A stretch of DNA of 15,334 nucleotides from Asterionellopsis glacialis (taxonomy: Eukaryota > Bacillariophyta > Plagiogrammaphyceae > Rhaphoneidales > Asterionellopsidaceae), in the NCBI GenBank assembly GCA_014885115.2, contig WKLE02004244.1, positions 1 through 15,334 of the forward strand. The letters are read 5' to 3'. A program made the position numbers and the translations under genes. Under the pieces are notes generated by a model. That model worked only from the letters and a program-made list of their open reading frames with translations, ran no database searches and was not told the origin of the DNA. The first letter of the stretch is position 1, and every line of letters starts with the position of its first letter. Shown piece after piece: positions 8,658 through 15,334 of the stretch.

Positions 8658-10082
8658 ATGATGCTCGCCAGAACTATTATTCGGTACGCTGGATTGGATT
8701 CACTGAAGACACAATCTTTCGTGCGGACTACATTAGTGCGAAATGAGCCACAAAAACAGGCAAAACGGCTCTTGTCGACAGATAAGACGCGTAGTGGTGG
8801 AGGAGCCAAAAATAGTAAAACTTTACCTTTTTCTTTTGAACAATTCGGGTTGGTGGGTGGCGTGGTAGCTGTCCTTGGCGGGGCAATTACAGCGCGCTTA
8901 CTATATTCTCAGCTCCTTAATGAAAACAACGCGAAAAGTGGACCCCGTCGGGATGCTTCTCGCGCCACAGTACTGATTCAGACCCCAGTAATCGACAAAC
9001 TTAGCGACGATGGGGATGAGAAGATTACCCTGGAACGGTTGTCGTCGTCCGGACACAGGCAATGGCATGAAGTAGATGCATCTGAATTTGCGACCTTTGT
9101 TGCTAAACAACGCACCATGCTTCTATCTTCGAAAAAGCGTTCTCAAGATGCTGCAGCTGAAAATCTTCATAAAGAGCTTTCTGAGGCCTTTGCTGATGCA
9201 TCTGATCGTGTTAAAGCATTTTCAAATTGGTACTTTGCATATTCCACCACCTACCGGTTGTTAGGGATTGCCATGACGTCTGCAGCAAAACATGCTGTCA
9301 CTTTTCGCACTGAAAAAACGCTAAGTACAGCTGTATCGGACGACCTGCAAGCACACGTGCGTCGCAAATATGAGGCACTAGTCCTTCGGCCAGCCCTCAC
9401 CGATCCAAAGGTTCATCGTGCTTTTATGCGAAGCTTAAGGATGGCACACAATGATTACCTGCAATCTATGGCAGAATTAGAAGATACTGTAGCATCTTTT
9501 GTTGTATCGCAATCCAAGTCTTTTGCTAAACCTCCGCGGTCAAATGACGTGGAAGTTGCGTTGGATTGGTCTGCACAGCAGCAAAAGGTTGAACATTTAC
9601 CGCTAGCATACGAAAAAAATCCTGAAATTACAATTGCTCTAATTGGAGCGGGGACAGCGGCAGGGAAAATTGCAGGGGGCGCAGCTGTAGGTGGAGCGGC
9701 CAAGGCCCTTGCTGCTAAAATTGTCGCGCCTTTTGCTACGAAAGCGGTTGGTGCAACGCTTGGGAAAGGAGTTGCGGCTGGGGCAGCAGCTGGAGGAGCT
9801 ATGGTTGGACCAGTAGGTGCTGCTGCGGGAGCTGCGGCAGGTGCAGCCATTGGACTGGGAGTCGACATGAGTGTCAATGCTGGAGTCGCACTGATGCAAA
9901 GTTCTGCCTTCGAGAAGGATGTACGCGATTCCTTAGATGCAACTGTCCTGGAGTGGGAAGAACGCCTTTTGCCAGAGCTAGAACGTGTTCAAGGGATTTG
10001 GTTTGATCACGCAGAAGGTTTGCTCCAGTTACAAAATAATAGCAGTGAGAATGGTCGAAGACTCGACGAAGAAGAAATATAA
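8658..10082 (+). CDS. Unrecognised, probably mitochondrial, membrane protein with Gly/Ala-zipper domain
   Basis: A 474-residue intronless protein whose family I do not recognise. Residues 1-45 are rich in Arg, Ser and Thr with few acids and include KRLLST, a good mitochondrial presequence. A membrane segment follows at about 63-86. A mostly helical charged middle (about 130-290) contains the aromatic motif NWYFAYSTTYRLLG (190-203). Residues 326-402 are an extreme Gly/Ala stretch with small-xxx-small spacing, as in glycine-zipper membrane hairpins, broken by a Pro-Phe segment near 358. The acidic C-terminus is amphipathic. One transmembrane helix plus a zipper hairpin suggests an inner-membrane protein, but this is inference. 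Two adjacent ATGs (8658, 8661) could serve as start; the first is given. The gene diverges from the PhyH gene and converges on VTE6. Confidence 0.72.
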   Translation: MMLARTIIRYAGLDSLKTQSFVRTTLVRNEPQKQAKRLLSTDKTRSGGGAKNSKTLPFSFEQFGLVGGVVAVLGGAITARLLYSQLLNENNAKSGPRRDASRATVLIQTPVIDKLSDDGDEKITLERLSSSGHRQWHEVDASEFATFVAKQRTMLLSSKKRSQDAAAENLHKELSEAFADASDRVKAFSNWYFAYSTTYRLLGIAMTSAAKHAVTFRTEKTLSTAVSDDLQAHVRRKYEALVLRPALTDPKVHRAFMRSLRMAHNDYLQSMAELEDTVASFVVSQSKSFAKPPRSNDVEVALDWSAQQQKVEHLPLAYEKNPEITIALIGAGTAAGKIAGGAAVGGAAKALAAKIVAPFATKAVGATLGKGVAAGAAAGGAMVGPVGAAAGAAAGAAIGLGVDMSVNAGVALMQSSAFEKDVRDSLDATVLEWEERLLPELERVQGIWFDHAEGLLQLQNNSSENGRRLDEEEI

Positions 10083-10652
10083 AGTTAAAGAAGAGAAGTA
10101 AAGAAATATAGAGAAGTGTTTGCTTGTGAGGTAAACGTGCGTCAGAAAGTAGAATCACAGTACTGCTTTACTGTTGCTCTTTTCTGTGTGCGTATATTTC
10201 AAATGAATCATCAAAGTGAAAGATCATGGGCCTCATGCTACTAATTTTCTGTAAATAATTGTTTCGCAAAATGCTAAAAATTCCATAATTCTAAGTCTGT
10301 GATGATGTATGAAAATCACAGATATCCACACATGGTCGAAATCGATGAAACGCAGTGATTTTTTGTCACCAAGGTGTAACTCGCAAAGTAGTAAATGAAT
10401 GCAGCACAAGGTGTCAATATATGGTACACGACTTTCAGAAATTTTATCCCTGTCAAAGTTTACGTAGTTCAATGAATATGGCTACCTGAAAGCCTCCAAC
10501 CGTATGGAATCTTCATCTTCGACACAAATCGTTAAGTTCAAGATAGTCTTATCTAAAAGCATATTTCTAGCTATTGTATGAATTATAAGCTATTATTCAT
10601 TCGTTCCCAAAGGTAAAGATATTTATATTATGTCACGAGATAAATCAACTGG
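10083..10652. other. Convergent intergenic region between the gene at 8658 and VTE6
   Basis: This 570-bp gap between two stop codons should hold both 3' UTRs. No open frame with family resemblance was found. It contains none of the TACCWGGTA or GTAGTCCTAC motifs that fill the promoter-bearing gaps. Confidence 0.6.
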
Positions 10653-11745
10653 CTATGCCATTCCCAAAAAAAGGCAACCCATTACCATCGCCAAACCAGA
10701 GCCTACAACAGTGTTGATGAAGTTAACGACTTCATTTGTCATCCAATCAAAGCCCTCTTTTTCTTGCAGCGTTGCTCCGAGAACACTTTCAAAGTTACAA
10801 GCAAAAAAAGCTGAAAAGAAGGTTGAAGACAAGAAAATGTTAGGAACAAGAAAGCTAGACGAAATTTATACAACTAATTCAAACAAAGTTCTTACCAGCA
10901 AAACCCGCAACCAAAATAGCAGGAAGAGTATTCAACTTTATGAAGTAACCATAAATGGGTAAGAGCAATCCTCCGAAAAAGGCGGCAGCAGTTCCTTCAG
11001 CTGAAATAGCACCCTCTGTGCCAGGCTTTACTCGCTCAAGAGTTGTTATAAGAAAAGTTGTCTTTCCATACGCTTTTCCGATTTCCGATGCAAACGTGTC
11101 CGACAGTTTAGTTGCTAGTGCAGCGACAAAACCAAGAACATATACATCAGATCCAATCCCTAGAAATGTATCACCCTGTACAGAACATGCAGCGCAAACA
11201 AGAGCAGTGGCCGCCGATCCCCAAACATTCTCAGGTCCTCGCCTACCACCACGTCCTTCGGCGATGCCCCTTTTTTCTTTTTCTTCAAATCTAACTTTTG
11301 TGACCAACTGTCCCAGAAATAAGTAGAGAACACACGTCGTCCAACCTCTCCACCCTAGAGTTGTCCAGAGGAGTGTACCCAAAGCAAACGAATGAGCGAA
11401 GCCCTCGGGAGTCAGCATCTTGAAGAGTTTATTTTGCAGTGCTGCAAATAAGACAGCATTCAACCCAAATGCCTGCCATAGTGGAACATTTCCCTGAAAA
11501 CTAAACAAAGAAGCTAATAATCCTTGGGCAGCTTCGCCAAGACCACTTTCAACCAAACCGTTCAAAGCTATTTGAGTGTCCTCATGTCTCACCGGTACGA
11601 ACGAAGCTCTTCGGTTACGAAAAGTTTGCGGTTGAATTTTTTTAATATTCGAATGCTGGATTGGTGGAATATATGCCATAGATGTGCTCGCAAATAATGC
11701 GAGCAATACCACTGCTATTGTGTTGCGGTTGATGAGGTTTGTCAT
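10653..11745 (-). CDS. VTE6: Phytyl-phosphate kinase VTE6 (DUF92 family), plastid-targeted, two exons
   Basis: Exons 11745-10896 and 10810-10653 join to give 335 residues. The enzyme phosphorylates phytyl phosphate to phytyl diphosphate, salvaging chlorophyll-derived phytol for tocopherol and phylloquinone. Diagnostic blocks are LSDTFASEIGKAYGKTTF (214-231), VKPGTEGAISAEGT (239-252) and, in exon 2, ESVLGATLQ with the trailing KEGFDW. These match the plant VTE6 layout closely. Several hydrophobic segments (about 89-107, 117-147, 176-189, 199-212, 253-268) and a terminal one make it a multi-pass membrane protein. The N-terminus is a signal peptide ending STSMAYIPP, then a basic Arg-rich stretch. 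This fits the bipartite targeting of secondary plastids, with Tyr in place of the usual Phe. The start is the first ATG. Exon 2 is required for the conserved C-terminus, since exon 1 read alone ends prematurely inside the intron. Confidence 0.9.
10811..10895 (-). other. Intron of VTE6 (85 bp, phase 1)
   Basis: On the minus strand the donor GTAAGA starts at 10895 and the acceptor CTTTTCAG ends at 10811. G|CT gives Ala 284. The splice restores a conserved DUF92 C-terminus, which confirms it. Confidence 0.88.
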
Positions 11746-11853
11746 CGTTTGAGAGAGAAGCGGATTAATGTGGCTTACATTGTGTGCGTCACACTATCGC
11801 GTTCAACAAGGGGAACATGAACACCGAAGACAACTTTGCCCTGATGACATGAT

Positions 11854-11883
11854 GCGAACACCAAGCGAACACCAAGCGAACAC
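11854..11883 (+). repeat. GCGAACACCAA tandem repeat, about 2.7 copies
   Basis: Two exact 11-bp units are followed by eight bases of a third. The array lies about 110-140 bases upstream of the VTE6 start codon, in its likely promoter. Confidence 0.9.
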
Positions 11884-12003
11884 TACTGTAGGTCCTAGCT
11901 AGAGTAGAGAACTACGTTGACCTACGTAGTCCTACTTTGTGAACCCACTCGGGATACTGGCGGATACAAAAACTAACTCTATTCCTAGTCTATTTGTATC
12001 AAA

Positions 12004-12066
12004 TCTCTTACCAACTTTGGCATACCGGTAGCTTAGCAACATCCTTTTTAGTTTCCTCATACGTTG
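12004..12066 (-). pseudogene. Relic duplicate of the carrier gene's C-terminal codons
   Basis: Positions 12030-12066 match 12161-12197 in the carrier at 34 of 37 bases. On the minus strand both read TYEETKKD-(V/I)-AKL in the carrier frame. Two of the three differences are silent and one swaps Ile for Val. Weaker similarity runs on through the stop codon to 12004 with a 6-base, frame-keeping insertion (LPVCQSW-stop against LFQNR-stop). A TGA stop directly precedes the matching codons, so the piece is not expressed as part of a longer frame. It looks like the remnant of a tandem duplication of the carrier, about 130 bases downstream of the intact end. Confidence 0.75.
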
Positions 12067-12144
12067 ATCATTTGTTCATTTCAACAATCTTGCTAGCTAA
12101 AGCTTCTTACTTATTAACTAGTTTTAACTTTTTCACGACTTCTC

Positions 12145-13425
12145 TTAACGGTTTTGGAACAGCTTAGCAATATCCTTTTTAGTTTCTTCGTACGTTGCAA
12201 ACTGTATAGCCCCACTTAAAATCGCTTTCCCAACCCTTGGACTTGCACCTGCAAATAATCCTTTGACACCCTCTTCTTTTGCAAGTGTTGAAAGGCTTTC
12301 CAGGTAGGATACTGGTGCATTGTCGGTACCAGAAACTTTTTTTGTTGTTCCAGCCATGATACGGTTACGAACAACATCCAGTGGGGTTGTGACTAGTTGG
12401 GCGATTGCTGTTGATGCAGCACCAGCAAGAGCACCTTCCTGAGGTGAAAGCCCTTTCCTTCCCTTCGTTATGCGTTCGTAGCATATAAATTTAATGACGT
12501 CTGCAGGATATGCATAGAGTATATTCTCCCAATAACCAATATACAGCCCTTCGACACCATTACTTGTGCTATTCGACTGTCTTCTGGCCTCATCACGGAC
12601 TAAACTAAATGCATCAAATGTTGACACATTTTCACCGTATCCATCAATTTTGGCCTGTTGTCGTGTTTTCACCACTTCGCTGGGATTTCGCACTAGCCAA
12701 TAAGGAACCTGCCCCGCCGCAACAGCTAGTGATGTGCTGAGCCACCTGGGTAGTCCACTTTCTTTTAGACTTGATTTGACTGCATCTTTCACAGAAAAGA
12801 AGACCGCTCCACCAGGAATGTTACTTATAAGTGGAGCGGATACACCTCGATAGCTTCCATCAAAAAGTCTGACTAAATTAAAAATCGAATAATCCGTTCC
12901 GGGCATCTGAAGACGTACTGTAGCCGTGTCCAAGGGGTATTTCACCAAAGTTTTAGCAGCGCTCACGGCAGAACCTGCCACAAATCCACTAACAGCTTCT
13001 TGAAAAGTTTGACTATCTTTCTTTTTTCCACCTTCACCTATTGTCAGTGTACTCGTACTTGTAGTGGCACCTAGCGCCAAGTCTTCGCGATTCGATGACT
13101 CAGCGCTTGCTGTTTTTGGACTTGAAGCCGCCAACAACATATATGATGATGCAGTTAGTGCCATAAATCTTGATCTCGACATTTGAGTATCCAAGGATAG
13201 TTGTTGTTGTTGTTGTTGTTGTTGTTCGGCATCTTCTGTGTCTAAAGACGAGCCAAACGAAAGAACGAAAGCATTTTTATTTCTAGTGGAATCCGATCTT
13301 TTCGCAGGAACAACCGCAGGATTGTTCAAAATGCTTACTGAATGCCGTCTACTAGCCAGTAGTAGAAAACTGGATGACGGAAAGACAAGAAGGAGCGCTA
13401 ACATTCCAACACTTACAAAGTGCAT
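12145..13425 (-). CDS. Mitochondrial carrier family protein, SAM-carrier type, with plastid-like presequence
   Basis: A 426-residue intronless protein. Three repeat signatures of the P-x-[DE]-x-x-[KR] type occur in order: YPLDTATVRLQ (about 163-173), NPSEVVKTRQQ (about 248-258) and TPLDVVRNRIM (about 347-357), each with later GLY/GLF-A/I-G motifs. The P-[ST]-E-V-V-K second signature is typical of S-adenosylmethionine carriers, which exchange SAM for S-adenosylhomocysteine across organelle membranes. The exact substrate is not proven. The 145-residue extension before repeat 1 is unusual. It holds a signal peptide-like start ending near SSSFLLLASRR, an eight-Gln run coded by CAA repeats, then a second hydrophobic stretch ending TASAES. 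The first part fits bipartite plastid targeting. The start is the only ATG giving a signal peptide; the gene diverges from the LHC gene. Confidence 0.8.
   Translation of the reverse strand: MHFVSVGMLALLLVFPSSSFLLLASRRHSVSILNNPAVVPAKRSDSTRNKNAFVLSFGSSLDTEDAEQQQQQQQQLSLDTQMSRSRFMALTASSYMLLAASSPKTASAESSNREDLALGATTSTSTLTIGEGGKKKDSQTFQEAVSGFVAGSAVSAAKTLVKYPLDTATVRLQMPGTDYSIFNLVRLFDGSYRGVSAPLISNIPGGAVFFSVKDAVKSSLKESGLPRWLSTSLAVAAGQVPYWLVRNPSEVVKTRQQAKIDGYGENVSTFDAFSLVRDEARRQSNSTSNGVEGLYIGYWENILYAYPADVIKFICYERITKGRKGLSPQEGALAGAASTAIAQLVTTPLDVVRNRIMAGTTKKVSGTDNAPVSYLESLSTLAKEEGVKGLFAGASPRVGKAILSGAIQFATYEETKKDIAKLFQNR
13201..13224 (-). repeat. (CAA)8 run coding polyglutamine in the carrier
   Basis: Eight pure TTG units on the plus strand (CAA on the coding strand) encode eight consecutive Gln near residues 68-75. 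All codons are identical, so the run is prone to length change. It lies in the linker between the targeting peptide and the carrier domain. Confidence 0.95.
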
Positions 13426-14187
13426 CCTGTTTTGTCTATACTGAATACTTCACTCTCGCTGCAACTATCTCGGTGGCTGACTGCTCTTCAATGACAGAGG
13501 TTGACTATCTACAAAATGGCCGATGGAGTGTTTCCAGAACCGACTTAAATTTCGCGCCCGAGAATGTGATATATGTTCGGGTTGTGTATGGCTAGGTCAA
13601 GAAAGTTTTTCTCTTGACTAGTCAGTCTGATGATGGATGTGAGAGATGAGACGCTCTGATCGGGATCTGGAAACAAGATATTTACGACTGATGGATGGAG
13701 TTTTGAGTCATGATTTTACGTAAGCGCGCGCAAAGAGGGGTAAGGGGCACATAAATTATGGGGTTGGTAGCAACGTGAGTTGGCTCTAAAAGTTGATCGA
13801 GTCAAACAATGCATTAGATTTGCACTGGCAAAAGGTATGGTAGAAACTCGTACCTGATAGAGGGTCTCCACAACATACCAGGTAATTCTAACGTTTCTTT
13901 TTGTTCGGGTGCAGACGTAAAACTTACCGGTACTCACCCCACGCACATTATTCTCGCGAGTACGTGTTCTACTCGGTCAGCAGAAAATGATGACCTCATC
14001 GAAACCAAAAGCGAGATATTGTTCGTGTAAAAAACATCAGAATGAATTCTTTTCGTACTCTCCAACTTGCATTCTCGCTTGCATCCACCACATACGGTAC
14101 AGGCTCTGCTAATCGATACGAGCTGTTCATCTAAACTGTATCGCATTGAATTTGCCGTCTGCTTTAAATTTTCCATCAGTAACAAAT
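13426..14187. other. Divergent promoter region between the carrier and LHC genes
   Basis: No gene is supported; the short frames here lack family resemblance. A hairpin with 10-bp arms (one bulge) spans 13592-13621. One TACCAGGTA copy is at 13876-13884. Both neighbouring genes begin outward and encode plastid-directed products, so a shared bidirectional promoter is possible but not shown. Confidence 0.6.
13592..13621. repeat. Hairpin-forming inverted repeat
   Basis: CTAGGTCAAGA (13592-13602) pairs with TCTTGACTAG (13612-13621) over ten base pairs with one bulged G, leaving a nine-base T-rich loop. It lies about 170 bases upstream of the carrier start. Confidence 0.7.
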
Positions 14188-15068
14188 ATGTCTCCTTCTC
14201 CTAAAGTGTACACGGGGCTGATTGCTCTAACCCTGGCAGCATGTGTAGAGAGCTTTTCGGTTCAAAATGGTGCAAAACCAAATAATGCTCTCCAAATGAG
14301 TTCAAGCGTCGCGCCAGACCCAGAAAAAAACACGAAAAAAAGAAGAGGTCGTGAAATGTCGACAGCTATTCCTTTTTTACAGCAACCGACAGTGCTTACC
14401 GGGGAACTAGCTGGAGATTTCGGCTTTGATCCGTTGAGTCTGGCAAAGAATAAGGAGAACTTGTGGGAATACAGAGAAGCAGAGATTAAGCATGCAAGAT
14501 TGGCAATGTTGGTAAGTGGACACAATGCAACGCTGATTGATTTTTGGAAACAATTGTGAATGAAGGCTGACTTTTCAAACCTCAAATAAAATGTGCCATC
14601 TATTTTTTGCTCTTTCTTTAGGCTGCTGCAGGATGGCCTTTGTCTGAATTACTAGATCGGAACATTGCTGAGTTTTTTGATGTTGCGCCTGCACTAGACA
14701 ATGCTGATCGTGCTCCTTCTCTTCTCAATGGTGGCATGGATAAGGTATCTCCTATCTGGTGGGGTTTTTGCTTGGGACTGACAGCTGCAATTGACATGTA
14801 TGGAATCGGACGAGCTAGGCAATCACCCGACGACTACTTTCCTGGTAATCTTGGCTTTGACCCCCTTGGACTGTATCCGAGAGACGACGAAGGGAGAAAC
14901 AGAATGCAACTTGCCGAGATTAAGCATGGTCGTGTCGCTATGCTTGCCGTGACTGGATTTGCAGTCCAAGAAGCTACCTCACGTGTTGGGGTTGTGGATG
15001 AGACTCCTTTCTTTTTCCAGCCAATAACTGAGACTATTTCTCAAGTCATGTCCGGCTTTGTGAACTAA
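14188..15068 (+). CDS. LHC-superfamily chlorophyll-binding protein (possibly RedCAP-like), two exons
   Basis: Exons 14188-14511 and 14622-15068 join in phase 0 to give 256 residues. It is a thylakoid antenna-type protein. An N-terminal signal (TGLIALTLAACVESFSVQNG) with Phe after the cleavage area fits the ASAFAP-type plastid import motif. The mature part has two LHC repeats. GDFGFDPLSLA (76-86) precedes helix 1, EAEIKHARLAML (97-108). GFDPLGLYP (186-194) precedes helix 3, LAEIKHGRVAML (205-216). Helix 2 is near SPIWWGFCLGLTAAIDMYG (151-169). The Glu, His and Arg residues of helices 1 and 3 are chlorophyll ligands or the helix-crossing salt bridges in LHCs. AAGWPLSELLD after helix 1 and RAPSLLNGG before helix 2 differ from ordinary fucoxanthin-chlorophyll proteins and recall the RedCAP branch; this subfamily call is tentative. 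ATG 14188 is chosen because upstream codons lack an ATG. Confidence 0.85.
14512..14621 (+). other. Intron of the LHC gene (110 bp, phase 0)
   Basis: Donor GTAAGT at 14512 and acceptor TTCTTTAG ending at 14621. The splice joins RLAML to AAAGWPL within helix 1 and so restores a normal LHC helix. Confidence 0.9.
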
Positions 15069-15334
15069 AATATAACGTACTCAAAGTTTAGCACAGGTTT
15101 GATCATAGAAATCCTTTCAGAACTGCGTAACATAGCTAAAGTACTTCTATTTTAAATATATATTTAAGTTCAAAGTATCTTTCTGTTCAGGTAAAAAACA
15201 ATGCAATTTCAGCCACACAGATGCCGTGCAAGATCAGGTCTTCATGGTCAGTAACCAATAATTATGACAAATCTATGTGAATGAAATTTCGGGTAGGATC
15301 CGTACAACATAAATGCAAGCATCGTCGTGATCCT
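15069..15334. other. 3' flank of the LHC gene
   Basis: AT-rich sequence after the stop codon with no coding signal, probably 3' UTR and intergenic DNA up to the window edge. Confidence 0.5.

Larger units (their letters stand above)
11746..12144. other. VTE6 promoter region and 3' flank of the carrier gene
   Basis: About 400 bases. Next to VTE6 it holds an 11-bp tandem repeat (11854-11883). It also carries two family-2 motifs (11888-11898 GTAGGTCCTAG; 11926-11935 GTAGTCCTAC) and a hairpin ACTACGT/ACGTAGT (11911-11930). Next to the carrier it holds a degraded duplicate of the carrier's last codons (12004-12066). No TACCWGGTA copy was seen here. Confidence 0.6.

Noticed and set aside
9455..9877. 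Ala/Pro-rich minus-strand frame opposite the Gly/Ala region of the gene at 8658
   Set aside because: Its composition is the simple complement of the GCN/GGN codons on the plus strand.
10630..10962. Plus-strand open frame of 110 codons over VTE6 exon 2
   Set aside because: The opposite strand carries the conserved DUF92 C-terminus and a well-supported intron.
13374..13595. 73-codon plus-strand frame near the carrier start
   Set aside because: Overlaps the signal-peptide codons and leader of the carrier gene and has no recognisable features.

Overview
This window looks like nuclear DNA of a photosynthetic stramenopile, most likely a diatom. Three lines of evidence support this. Genes carry short spliceosomal introns (69-130 bp) with GTAAGT/GTAAGA donors and pyrimidine-rich AG acceptors. 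There is a two-part LHC antenna protein of the red-plastid type. Several products have an ER-type signal followed by an aromatic residue near the predicted cleavage point, the pattern of bipartite targeting to a secondary plastid. The species cannot be named from the sequence.

Eight protein genes are supported. From left to right: a TLC-domain membrane protein (+, 438-1496); a FEA1/ISIP2a (phytotransferrin)-like, probably iron-uptake, surface protein in three exons (+, 2581-4369); a helix-hairpin-helix-like orphan protein (+, 5375-6139); a membrane-anchored phytanoyl-CoA-dioxygenase-family enzyme in two exons (-, 6316-7741); an unrecognised, probably mitochondrial, membrane protein with a glycine/alanine-zipper segment (+, 8658-10082); a VTE6/DUF92 phytyl-phosphate kinase in two exons (-, 10653-11745); a mitochondrial-carrier-family protein of the S-adenosylmethionine-carrier type with a plastid-like presequence (-, 12145-13425); and an LHC-superfamily protein, possibly RedCAP-like, in two exons (+, 14188-15068). 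The last three are consecutive and all look plastid-directed. They could serve prenyl-quinone/tocopherol synthesis, SAM import and light harvesting, but nothing shows that they are co-regulated.

The most unusual part of the window is between the genes. A 9-bp palindrome, TACCWGGTA, was found 14 times by eye. All copies are intergenic, and none lies in the two gaps between convergent genes. A second motif family (GTAGTCCTAC / TAGGTCCTA) shares the same spaces and sometimes fuses with the first. These motifs build larger hairpins, including a perfect 23-bp palindrome at 2098-2120. Just downstream of the carrier gene lies a diverged second copy of its last codons, a relic of a partial duplication. 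No RNA genes, transposase genes or CRISPR arrays were seen.
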